Of a DNA stretch of 64,000 nucleotides, positions 36,280 to 43,959 are shown one piece after another; position 1 is the stretch's first letter, and each line of letters opens with the position of its first letter. The stretch is from CAZMGV01 sp964621525 [NCBI: uncultured bacterium] (GTDB lineage Bacteria > JAGRBM01): positions 124,001 through 188,000 of the forward strand of contig CAZUMS010000001.1 of the NCBI GenBank assembly GCA_964621525.1, in the 5' to 3' direction. The position numbers were made by a program, and so were the translations under genes. The notes under the pieces were generated by a model. The model worked only from the letters and a program-made list of their open reading frames with translations, was not told where the DNA came from and made no database searches.

Positions 36280-37097
36280 TGGAATGCTCTCCAGAGGTTT
36301 GCCCCGAGCCACAGGAGGCAGGCGGCAGAGAACGTACGGCGGAACCGTGTCCGCCAGACGGCCGGCTCTCCCGCTGGAAAAAATCCGGCCAGCGAAGCGA
36401 GTGCCATCGCGAGCGCAGGCAGGGGTTCGATATACCCGCTGAGTGTTGATCCCGCAGCAAGAATTACCGAGATCACGCTGAATGCAGCCACCAGCCGCCG
36501 CACACAGGCGGCTCCGGCCAGCGCCGCCGTGGACCCGGTGCGGGCACGAGTGTCTTCACCAAGGTCTGCGAGCTCGTGGATGAGCTGGGACTGGAGCATC
36601 GGCAAAGCGAGCAGCACGAACGCCGGAACCGTACCGGCGATTTCAGCGGGAGTTCCAGCCCAGTACAACGGAATGAACAGCCAGATGTTCGACAGGGTTC
36701 CGAGCACGGGAATGCGTTTAAGGCCCGTACCTGGCAGTGAATAGAGGAACCCAGCCACAGGCTGCGAGGCTGATACCCACGGATGGGCAGGCACCATGAA
36801 AAATGCCAGCGGCGCACAAAGCAGCAGAACGCCTCCACTGACCTGCCCCCAGACACCGGCGCCTCCGTCTGTCCCGGCCAGCGGGTTCTTACCCGGGTCG
36901 TCGGAAGCGGCGTCGCAGGCGGAGTTGAAGGCGAAGCCGGAACCGAGATAGATCGCCGCCCAGAGGAGCGGAGGGAAAGGAAGCCCTTCGAACTTTCCCG
37001 ACGACCAGCCAAGTACGACCAGCCCCAGGTACTGGAGCCAGCTCTCCGGGCGAACGAGCCGCCACAGGGTGGAACCCTTCAGGCTTTGGAAGGACAT
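36276..37097 (-). CDS. UbiA-family prenyltransferase
   Basis: A 273-residue integral membrane protein with about eight hydrophobic helices. Both Asp-rich motifs of the UbiA superfamily are visible: NSACDAASD (NxxxDxxxD, about residues 58-66) followed by KNPLAG, and the second ELADLGED near residue 180. These bind the Mg-diphosphate of a prenyl donor. Members make quinones, hemes, chlorophylls or decaprenyl-phosphoribose. No quinone or heme gene is near, and the gene overlaps by 4 nt a large membrane protein. The acceptor therefore remains open. Confidence 0.8.
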   Translation of the reverse strand: MSFQSLKGSTLWRLVRPESWLQYLGLVVLGWSSGKFEGLPFPPLLWAAIYLGSGFAFNSACDAASDDPGKNPLAGTDGGAGVWGQVSGGVLLLCAPLAFFMVPAHPWVSASQPVAGFLYSLPGTGLKRIPVLGTLSNIWLFIPLYWAGTPAEIAGTVPAFVLLALPMLQSQLIHELADLGEDTRARTGSTAALAGAACVRRLVAAFSVISVILAAGSTLSGYIEPLPALAMALASLAGFFPAGEPAVWRTRFRRTFSAACLLWLGANLWRAFQ

Positions 37098-37145
37098 CTA
37101 GTCAAAAGGACGTACCCACCCGGCAGAGAGAGGGTCAAGGACAGG

Positions 37146-37364
37146 TCAATCGGGGTCTTCTTCCTCTTCCCGGGTGAAGATCACGAAAGCCATGGCGGGG
37201 CGTTTGCTCGCGTCGGTGCGGACGAACTGGATCGTATCGAACTGCCAGCCGTCTCCAGCTGTGGAATTCAGAACTTCCTCGAGCCGTTCGTCAGTCACCG
37301 TGCTGGTTTCCACCACCTTGTAACGGAGACTTTTTGCGGTCTTTTTGGGTTCTTTCTTCGACAT
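37146..37364 (-). CDS. DUF4177-family small protein
   Basis: A 72-residue protein with a basic N-terminus (MSKKEPKKTAKS) and a DUF4177-like core: LRYKVVETSTVTDERLEEVLNSTAGDGWQFDTIQFV, ending in an acidic tail. The function is unknown. The ATG at 37364 has GGAG nine bases upstream; one five codons earlier lacks a site. It follows def by 18 nt and probably shares its transcript. Confidence 0.75.
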   Translation of the reverse strand: MSKKEPKKTAKSLRYKVVETSTVTDERLEEVLNSTAGDGWQFDTIQFVRTDASKRPAMAFVIFTREEEEDPD

Positions 37365-37382
37365 GACACCGCACTCCATAGA

Positions 37383-37913
37383 TCAGAGGGCAGATTTCTC
37401 CCGCTTCGGCGGAGCGGCCTTGTTCTTCCTGATCTTTTTCTTGATCAGGGTACGTTTCAGGGCTGACAGATGGTCGATGAACAGCGTGCCCTCCAGATGG
37501 TCGATCTCATGCTGAAAGATCACCGCGAGGAAATCCTCTGCGTCGATCCGGAGGTCCTTGCCTTCGGCATCCTGCCCAACAACCGTTACCGCCCTGGCCC
37601 GGTCTACTTCCTCATTAAAGCCCGGAACCGACAGGCACCCTTCCTCGAAAACGATTTCGCCTTCTTCGTAGATAATTTCCGGGTTCACGACGGCGATGAA
37701 ATTGCCCGGCTTTTCCCCGGCCGTGGGGTCCACCACAATCAGCCGGATACTCTCGCCCACTTGCGGAGCAGCAAGCCCAACGCCCGGAGCGGCATACATG
37801 GTCTCCCGCATGTTCCCGATCAGGGTTTTAAGCCTCCCGTCGAAGGACGTGACCGGGGCTGCCACCTGTTCGAGGACAGGGTCTGGATAAGTCCGGATGT
37901 CGAGAAGGGCCAT
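37383..37913 (-). CDS. def: Peptide deformylase
   Basis: A 176-residue metalloenzyme that removes the formyl group from nascent N-formyl-Met. The three motifs are intact: GVGLAAPQ (residues 44-51), EGCLS with the metal-binding Cys93, and HEIDH with metal ligands His135 and His139 and catalytic Glu136. The last 20 residues are Lys-rich. It is 63 nt downstream of the Hsp70 gene. fmt, its common partner, is not adjacent. Confidence 0.95.
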   Translation of the reverse strand: MALLDIRTYPDPVLEQVAAPVTSFDGRLKTLIGNMRETMYAAPGVGLAAPQVGESIRLIVVDPTAGEKPGNFIAVVNPEIIYEEGEIVFEEGCLSVPGFNEEVDRARAVTVVGQDAEGKDLRIDAEDFLAVIFQHEIDHLEGTLFIDHLSALKRTLIKKKIRKNKAAPPKREKSAL

Positions 37914-37976
37914 CGACTTTCAGTTAACCATCCCGCGCCGGGCAGGCAAGAACGCCTGACCCTGCTTCGATAAAGG

Positions 37977-39785
37977 TCAGTCCTCGACGATTTCCATCTG
38001 GCTGACCCTGCCCGCCGACCGGGCCGTTTCCTCGGCGGACATGGCCGTCCGGGCCTCGATCCGGATCGCCTGGCTTCGGCTCGTGCGCTTTTCGACGGCA
38101 TTCACCTGCATGATGCCGTCGGTGTTCAGATGAAACGTCACGTCCACCTGGCTCTCTGCACGCCGGTTCGGCGTCTCCATGTCGAGCACGACCTCCCCCA
38201 GGAAAACATTGTCCTCTGCCGTACGGACCTCGCCCTGCGTGCACCGGACGCGAACCGAAGGCTGGTTGTCCCGGGCGGTCGTGAACGTCCGGGTGATCGA
38301 CACGGGAACCCGGGTATTGCGGGGGATCAGCACATAGTTCACCCCGCCACAGACTTCGATGCCGAGGGAAAGCGGTGTCACGTCCCGCAGAATCTTCGCA
38401 AAGAAATCCGTCTGGCTGCCATTTCCATGGACGGGAGGCGGCACATAGGGAGAATCGACAACAACCGGCTGGCTGCCCTCCTCAATCGTGAACGGATGCT
38501 CCGCATCGGACTCGGCCGCCGCAGGTTCGGGGTCGGGAAGCGGGACGATGTTCGGCGCTTCGGGGTCGTGGGAACGCATCCGCTGCACCGGTGTTTCGTC
38601 GGGCAACGGAGCCGGGGCCAGGGCATCCGGCGCGACGGCACCCTGCCGCGTCAGGGTCCAGGCATGAATCGAGGCGCCCATGGCTACAGCCTCGTCCGGA
38701 CTCACGCCCATCTTGGGTTCGATGCCGAAATAATCCCGGATCATCTGCCGGATCCGGGGCATCCGGGTCTGTCCGCCGACGACCATCAGTTCGTCCAGGT
38801 CGCCTTTGCCGAGCTTTGCTTCCGTCAGCACCCGGTCGCAGATCGTGATGCATCTTTCGATCAGGTCGTTCGTCAACATGTGGAACAGCTTGCGGGTGAC
38901 TTCGATATCCAGATGCTTGTGCGCCTCGGAATAGGGAACGATGAACGGGAGCAGGATCCGGGCCTTTTCGCTGCCAGAGAGCTCGTGCTTGGCTCCCTCG
39001 GCGGCGTCCTTGATCCGCTGAAGGGCCATCTTGTCTTTCGTGAGGTCGATCCCCGAACTCTTCTGGAACTCCTTGACCACATATTCGACCAGCCGGTTGT
39101 CGAAATCGACACCGCCCAGGTACGAGTCGCCGCCGGTCGCGAGGACATCCAGGCTGTCCTTCGTAATCGAGAGAATCGATACGTCGAATGTACCGCCGCC
39201 GAGGTCGAAAACGGCGATCCGGCGTCCGTCCATCCCTTCGCGGCTGCCGTAGGCCAGCGCTGCCGCGGTCGGCTCGTTGATGAGCCGCAGGACCTCGAAA
39301 CCGGCGATCTCCCCGGCCTGACGGGTGGCGAGGCGCTGGGCGTCGTTGAAATAAGCCGGAACCGTGATCACCGCCTGCTCGACTGGACGGCCCAGAAACT
39401 GCTCGGCATTTTTCTTGGCCTTCTTCAGAATGAGGGCGCCCACTTCGACAGCGGTGTAGGTCTCGCCCTCGAGCGCAATGCTGATCTCTCCGTTCGCCCC
39501 CTCCTTGATTGCATAGGGGAAGAACTCACGGGCAATGAGAGAGGCCTCGTCCGCATAGCGGCGACCGATCAGCCGCTTGGTGCCGAAGATCGTCTGAAAA
39601 GGGTTCGAGATCACCTGCTGCTTGGCGAGATGACCGATAAACAGTTTCCCCTTGGCATTCCGGGCGATGTAGGACGGAATCACGTTCGATCCGTTCTTGT
39701 CGAGAATCACACGCGTGCCCGAGGCGTCGCTGTACGCGGCGCATGTGTTGCTCATGCCGAGATCGATACCGATAGCGGTTTTCAT
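37977..39785 (-). CDS. Atypical Hsp70 (DnaK-like) without lid
   Basis: A 602-residue Hsp70. The nucleotide-binding domain (residues 1-~375) is canonical: AIGIDLGMSNTCAAY, VITVPAYFNDAQR, FDLGGGTFDVS and a phosphate-2-type loop MVVGGQTRMPRI. Residues ~381-468 are a Pro/Ala/Glu-rich insert where DnaK has a ~10-residue linker; the linker hydrophobic patch is ILRD rather than LLLD. The substrate-binding beta-sandwich starts at DVTPLSLGIEVCGG and the protein ends near residue 602, so the helical lid is missing. No grpE or dnaJ is adjacent. It is likely a specialised chaperone rather than the housekeeping DnaK. The ATG at 39785 matches the family start; the frame extends 32 codons upstream without support. 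Confidence 0.88.
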   Translation of the reverse strand: MKTAIGIDLGMSNTCAAYSDASGTRVILDKNGSNVIPSYIARNAKGKLFIGHLAKQQVISNPFQTIFGTKRLIGRRYADEASLIAREFFPYAIKEGANGEISIALEGETYTAVEVGALILKKAKKNAEQFLGRPVEQAVITVPAYFNDAQRLATRQAGEIAGFEVLRLINEPTAAALAYGSREGMDGRRIAVFDLGGGTFDVSILSITKDSLDVLATGGDSYLGGVDFDNRLVEYVVKEFQKSSGIDLTKDKMALQRIKDAAEGAKHELSGSEKARILLPFIVPYSEAHKHLDIEVTRKLFHMLTNDLIERCITICDRVLTEAKLGKGDLDELMVVGGQTRMPRIRQMIRDYFGIEPKMGVSPDEAVAMGASIHAWTLTRQGAVAPDALAPAPLPDETPVQRMRSHDPEAPNIVPLPDPEPAAAESDAEHPFTIEEGSQPVVVDSPYVPPPVHGNGSQTDFFAKILRDVTPLSLGIEVCGGVNYVLIPRNTRVPVSITRTFTTARDNQPSVRVRCTQGEVRTAEDNVFLGEVVLDMETPNRRAESQVDVTFHLNTDGIMQVNAVEKRTSRSQAIRIEARTAMSAEETARSAGRVSQMEIVED

Positions 39786-39979
39786 AGGCTTCCGGCCTGG
39801 ATGCGGGACTTCGTTCAGTATATCCACAGGCCGGCCGGACTGGCCAGCGGAAGATATCGGGACTGTACACCGTTGAAACACCCCGGTTGCCGTATTATCT
39901 ATTTAAGCAGACGGTTTCAGCGGGCCTTGGGGCCGGCCACGAACCCCAATCAGAATTGAACCTCTGGAGATTGAAACGC

Positions 39980-40228
39980 ATGAACTTCCGGGTATGGATC
40001 GCCACCGCCGCAGCAGTCGCCCTGCTCCAGGGCTGCGGCAAGGAAGAGCTCATCAAGGAAAATGAAGCCCTGAAGGCCCAGCTCGCCGACAAGGACAAGC
40101 AGCTGTTCCAGACCCAGTTCGACCTGGACAAGTGCAAGAGCGACAACAAATACCTCAAGGACGAGATCGCGAAGATCCAGCGCCTGCCGAAAAACGAACG
40201 GTCCATGCGCGACGTCGATCTGAAATAA
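39980..40228 (+). CDS. Small coiled-coil lipoprotein, Lpp-like
   Basis: An 82-residue lipoprotein. The signal MNFRVWIATAAAVALLQGC ends in a LQGC lipobox, and the mature part is one long charged helix with heptads (LIKENEALKAQLADKDKQLFQTQFDLDKC). It resembles Lpp-type or tail-fibre-adaptor coiled-coil lipoproteins but lacks a C-terminal Lys-Tyr for peptidoglycan linkage (it ends ...DLK). GGAG is ten bases before the ATG. It is divergent from the Hsp70 gene. Confidence 0.72.
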   Translation: MNFRVWIATAAAVALLQGCGKEELIKENEALKAQLADKDKQLFQTQFDLDKCKSDNKYLKDEIAKIQRLPKNERSMRDVDLK

Positions 40229-40303
40229 CGCTCGCTACCGGAACCGCCGCCGGGTATGCTTGCTGGCTGGTGAGGACAGCAGGATTCCGGCGGGAGCAGT
40301 CCG

Positions 40304-41242
40304 GTGGATCTCGATCAGGCTGCCGATCTCTATCTCTCCCATCTGAAAAGCGAGCGCGGGCTCTCGGTCAATACGGTCGAAAGCTACGCCCTCGATGTGC
40401 GGAACTTTCTCGAGTTTGCCGCCACCCGGAAAATCGCCGCCTGCCGGGATGTTGATGAAGTCCTGGCCACGGATTTCCTTCACCATCTCCATGCGAAAAA
40501 GCTCGCGATCCGGTCAATCTTCCGGCGGCAGGCCGGAGTGCGGGGGTTCTTCCGGTTTCTCCGCCGGGAGAAGATCATCGACAAGGATCCGTTCGCCAGA
40601 ATCCCTACGCCGAAGCTCCCCAAACCGTTACCCAAGGCCCTGGGTTATGCCCAGACCTCCCGGCTCCTGACGGCCGCTTCGGATGAAAAAGGAAGCGAGA
40701 ACCGGTCCCCGGGAGCGAAAGCCCGTGATTTGCGCAACGAGGCAATGGTCCAGCTTCTGTATTCGACGGGGCTCCGCGTCACCGAACTCGTTACCCTGAC
40801 GGCTGGCTCGATCGATATGGGCGAACGCCTGCTCCGTGTCCGTGGCAAGGGGAACAAGGAACGGCTTGTTCCCGTGGCCGACACCGCCTTCGATGCTCTC
40901 GTTCGTTACCTGGAACTGGGCAGACCCCATATCCTGAAAGGACGATCGGCCGACGCCCTGTTCGTCACGGCACGGGGGGGACCCATGACCCGCCAGATGT
41001 TCTGGCATCAGCTTAAGGAATGGGCGCGTTCGGCCGGCGTCCGGGCCTCCCCCCATACGCTCCGGCATACATTCGCAACACACCTTCTGACCGAAGGGGC
41101 CGACCTGAGAAGCCTCCAGCTTCTTCTTGGACACTCGGACCTCACAACGACGGAGATTTATACCCAGGTAAGCCGGGAACATGTCCGCCGCCAGTATGAA
41201 TCGGCCCATCCCCGCGCCCGATCCCGCAGGCCGCCGGGTTGA
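40304..41242 (+). CDS. Tyrosine recombinase, XerC/XerD type
   Basis: A 312-residue Xer recombinase. The N-terminal SAM-like DNA-binding domain (DLYLSHLKSERGLSVNTVESYALDVRNF) is followed by a catalytic domain with all residues present: Arg158 (TGLRVTEL), Lys182 (GKGNKERLVP), His251 and Arg254 (HTLRHTFATH), His277 (LGHSDLTTTEIY) and nucleophile Tyr286. Length and N-terminus fit a housekeeping chromosome-dimer resolvase rather than a phage integrase. A second Xer was not seen here, so XerC and XerD cannot be told apart. The start is GTG. Confidence 0.9.
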   Translation: MDLDQAADLYLSHLKSERGLSVNTVESYALDVRNFLEFAATRKIAACRDVDEVLATDFLHHLHAKKLAIRSIFRRQAGVRGFFRFLRREKIIDKDPFARIPTPKLPKPLPKALGYAQTSRLLTAASDEKGSENRSPGAKARDLRNEAMVQLLYSTGLRVTELVTLTAGSIDMGERLLRVRGKGNKERLVPVADTAFDALVRYLELGRPHILKGRSADALFVTARGGPMTRQMFWHQLKEWARSAGVRASPHTLRHTFATHLLTEGADLRSLQLLLGHSDLTTTEIYTQVSREHVRRQYESAHPRARSRRPPG

Positions 41243-41385
41243 TGCCGGATCATCGCCCGGTAACGTAGACGGGGTTGCAATCTCGTGACGGAGCCGGTTT
41301 GAGCCTTGTCAGCCGTGACCGATTGTTGAATGTTTGGTGACGATACCGGGGACAAGTCCGGCCGGTACAGGAGCCCAGAAACGAA

Positions 41386-42936
41386 GTGAGCCTGTTCGCC
41401 GCCATCGACTGTGGCACCAACTCCTTCCGGCTGGTGATCGGACGCAAGGACCCGGATGCCGGATACCGGTTCCTGACCGAACTCAAGGAATCCACCCGCA
41501 TCGGGGCCGATCTCTTTACCGGGGAATTCATCACCGACAAGGCCGTCGAGCGGTCGGTCGCCGCCATGCAGGTATTCAAGAAGGCGATCGAACGCGAACC
41601 GGTCGCCCGGGTCAGGTGTGTCGGGACGAGCGCCTTCCGTGAAGCCAAGAACGCTGGCGACGTCATCGAGCGGATCCGCCGTGAAACGGGCTTCAAGATC
41701 GAGATCATCCGGGGAACCGAAGAAGCCCGGCTCATCTCCCTCGGTATTATCAAAACGCTCGACGGGGAAAACCGCAAATTTCTGCTTGTGGATATCGGCG
41801 GAGGATCTACGGAACTGACCATCGTCGAAAACGGCGAAGGCCACTGCATCGAATCGGCCCAGGTGGGTGCCGTCCGGCTCACCAACCTGTTCCTGAAGAG
41901 CGACCCGCCGGCCGACAAGGAATTCAAACTCCTCGAAAGCTTCATCGACGACAAGCTCCGCCGTCCCCTGCGCAGGATCAAGGAACTGGGTTTCGACGAA
42001 ATTGTCGGTTCGGCGGGGACAATGACCGCTCTCGCCAAAATGAGCCGGAACGGGGCCAAGCTCGACCGGTCGACCCTGTACTCCGTCAAAACACCATTTG
42101 TCCGGCAGCAGCTCGAAAAACTCCGGTCCCTCAAGACTTCCGACCGGGCGAAGATCGAGGGCCTCTCAAAACAGCGGGCCGAGATTGCCGTCGCAGGTTT
42201 CGCGGTCGCGAACTATATCCTGAGCGAACTCGGCGTGAAGCAGATGCGGGTTTCAGGCCGGGGTCTCGTCGACGGCCTCATGATCGACATGATCGAGGAT
42301 TCGGAGAATCATCCGCTCTATTCACAGTATCTGTCCCGGCAGCACCGGGCGGATTTCAACGATCTCGCCGCCCGCTACCGGCTGGACAAGATTCATGCCG
42401 AGCGAGTCCAGGGTTTTGCACTGGACCTGTTCGATCAGCTCAAGGACCTGCATGGGCTGGGAGAAGACGAACGGGACTGGCTGTCAGCCTCCGCATTTTT
42501 CCACGACATTGGCATGCTTATCAGCATGAGCGGCCATCACAAGCACTCTGAATACATCATCCGGAATCTTGACCTGCCGGGTTACTCGCCCCAGGACCTG
42601 GAGATGATCGCCCGGATTGCCCGCTTCCATCGCAAGGCCGAACCCACGCCAAAGCGTCCCGAAATTGCCCCTCTTGCGGCTTCCGACCAGAACAGGCTCT
42701 TCTGGCTCACTGCGATCCTGCGGGTTGCGGACGGTCTCGACCGCTCCCATGCCTCCCACATCAAGGCCATTCGCGCAATTACCACGAAGGACACGATCAC
42801 CATTGAACTGGCAACCCCCTTCGACGTCGACCTGGACATCTGGGCGGCCGAGAGCAAGGGGCAGATGCTGGCCCGCCTTGCCGACCGAAAGGTGCGCTTT
42901 CGCGTGCTCGATTCGGGTTCCGCCAGCGGCGGCTGA
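41386..42936 (+). CDS. Ppx/GppA phosphatase
   Basis: A 516-residue exopolyphosphatase / guanosine pentaphosphate phosphatase. The ASKHA-type domain has AAIDCGTNSFRLVIGR at the start, GTSAFREAKNA, and the phosphate loop DIGGGSTEL. The C-terminal part has a degenerate HD domain (FHDIGMLISMSGHHKHSEYIIRN). It degrades polyphosphate or pppGpp, linking to the stringent response. The GTG start is plausible. DUF2804 follows by 17 nt. Confidence 0.93.
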   Translation: MSLFAAIDCGTNSFRLVIGRKDPDAGYRFLTELKESTRIGADLFTGEFITDKAVERSVAAMQVFKKAIEREPVARVRCVGTSAFREAKNAGDVIERIRRETGFKIEIIRGTEEARLISLGIIKTLDGENRKFLLVDIGGGSTELTIVENGEGHCIESAQVGAVRLTNLFLKSDPPADKEFKLLESFIDDKLRRPLRRIKELGFDEIVGSAGTMTALAKMSRNGAKLDRSTLYSVKTPFVRQQLEKLRSLKTSDRAKIEGLSKQRAEIAVAGFAVANYILSELGVKQMRVSGRGLVDGLMIDMIEDSENHPLYSQYLSRQHRADFNDLAARYRLDKIHAERVQGFALDLFDQLKDLHGLGEDERDWLSASAFFHDIGMLISMSGHHKHSEYIIRNLDLPGYSPQDLEMIARIARFHRKAEPTPKRPEIAPLAASDQNRLFWLTAILRVADGLDRSHASHIKAIRAITTKDTITIELATPFDVDLDIWAAESKGQMLARLADRKVRFRVLDSGSASGG

Positions 42937-42953
42937 CGGCTACACTCCAGGCC

Positions 42954-43955
42954 ATGGAATTCCGCGACACCCCTCCCCCGGCAGCCCGGGGTAGTTCCGG
43001 CTGGAACTTCGGCCGTTACCGCCGGCCGATTCCGGATCCCGGGATCACTGTACCAGGGCCTTTCGGCCGTTACCGGCTGAAGGAGTGGCATTATAGTTCG
43101 TTTGTCACACCCGACTGGTTTTTCGCCTTTGCCGCCATTCAGCTCGGATACTCGGCCAAAGTCTTCGCTTACCTTGTGAACCGCAAAAACCCCTCGGCAA
43201 GTCACGAATACTCCGAGCTCGCTCCGCTCGGAAAAGGGCTTTCATTTGCCCCAAGCTCGGTTCGCGGCAATACCCGCTGGGAGCACAGCTCCGGCCGGCT
43301 TCATGCTGCGTACCAAGATGGCTGGAGTTTCGATCTTGACCTGCCGCTCGGCCGCGAACGACTCCGGGGCTCCCTCCAGATGGACGATGCCGATGCCCTC
43401 GCCCTGCTCTTCCAGTTACCCAGCGGACAGCCGGCCTATACCCATAAGGGCGCCGGTCTTAAAGCCGCCGGAGAGCTCCGGTTCGGAAACCGGGCGATTT
43501 CCTTCGACGGCGCTACGGGGACGATCGACTGGACCCGGTCCATCGCAATGCGTGAAACCCGGTGGCAGTGGTGTTCACTTGCCGGAGTGACGGTGGCTGG
43601 AGACCGCGTGGGCCTGAACCTCTCGGCCCAGGTTTATGACGACGCTTCAGGGCGGTCCATGGAGAACGGGTTCTGGTGCAATGGGAAATTGCACGTACTG
43701 GGAAAAGTGGACTTCTTGGTCCCGCCCGACCCCCGCCGCGAACCCTGGACCATCCAGAGCAGCGGCTCGGACGAAGTTCGCCTCGAGTTTACGCCTCTCG
43801 GCACCCGCGAGGAGCACCTGAACCTCGGCGTCGTGAAAAGCGACTTCATTCAGCCCTACGGCACGTTCCGGGGAACTGTCCGGATTCCGGGCGGGGCGCT
43901 CCATGACGTTTCAGGCCTGTTCGGCGTAGTGGAAAAGCACCTCAGCGTCTGGTGA
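42954..43955 (+). CDS. DUF2804 family protein
   Basis: A 333-residue protein with the DUF2804 plan: an N-terminal WNFGRYRRPIPDP, LKEWHYSSFVTPDWFFAFAAIQLGYSAK, a beta-rich middle with DWTRSIAMRETRWQW, and a terminal HDVSGLFGVVEKH. The family is widespread and of unknown function, with a lipocalin/AttH-like fold suggested for related proteins. There is no signal peptide. It is 17 nt after the Ppx gene and probably cotranscribed; it converges with the giant lipoprotein gene. Confidence 0.8.
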   Translation: MEFRDTPPPAARGSSGWNFGRYRRPIPDPGITVPGPFGRYRLKEWHYSSFVTPDWFFAFAAIQLGYSAKVFAYLVNRKNPSASHEYSELAPLGKGLSFAPSSVRGNTRWEHSSGRLHAAYQDGWSFDLDLPLGRERLRGSLQMDDADALALLFQLPSGQPAYTHKGAGLKAAGELRFGNRAISFDGATGTIDWTRSIAMRETRWQWCSLAGVTVAGDRVGLNLSAQVYDDASGRSMENGFWCNGKLHVLGKVDFLVPPDPRREPWTIQSSGSDEVRLEFTPLGTREEHLNLGVVKSDFIQPYGTFRGTVRIPGGALHDVSGLFGVVEKHLSVW

Positions 43956-43959
43956 GCGG

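Noticed and set aside
38130-39959. A 609-codon plus-strand open frame
   Set aside because: It is antisense to the Hsp70 gene and resembles other third-position shadows.
31105-41242. tRNA-Cys, a 'recombinase' and a Xer protein as parts of an integrated element
   Set aside because: The Xer protein is of housekeeping type and far from the tRNA, the SpecificRecomb protein has no recombinase motif, no att direct repeat was seen, and the genes between are ordinary chromosomal ones.
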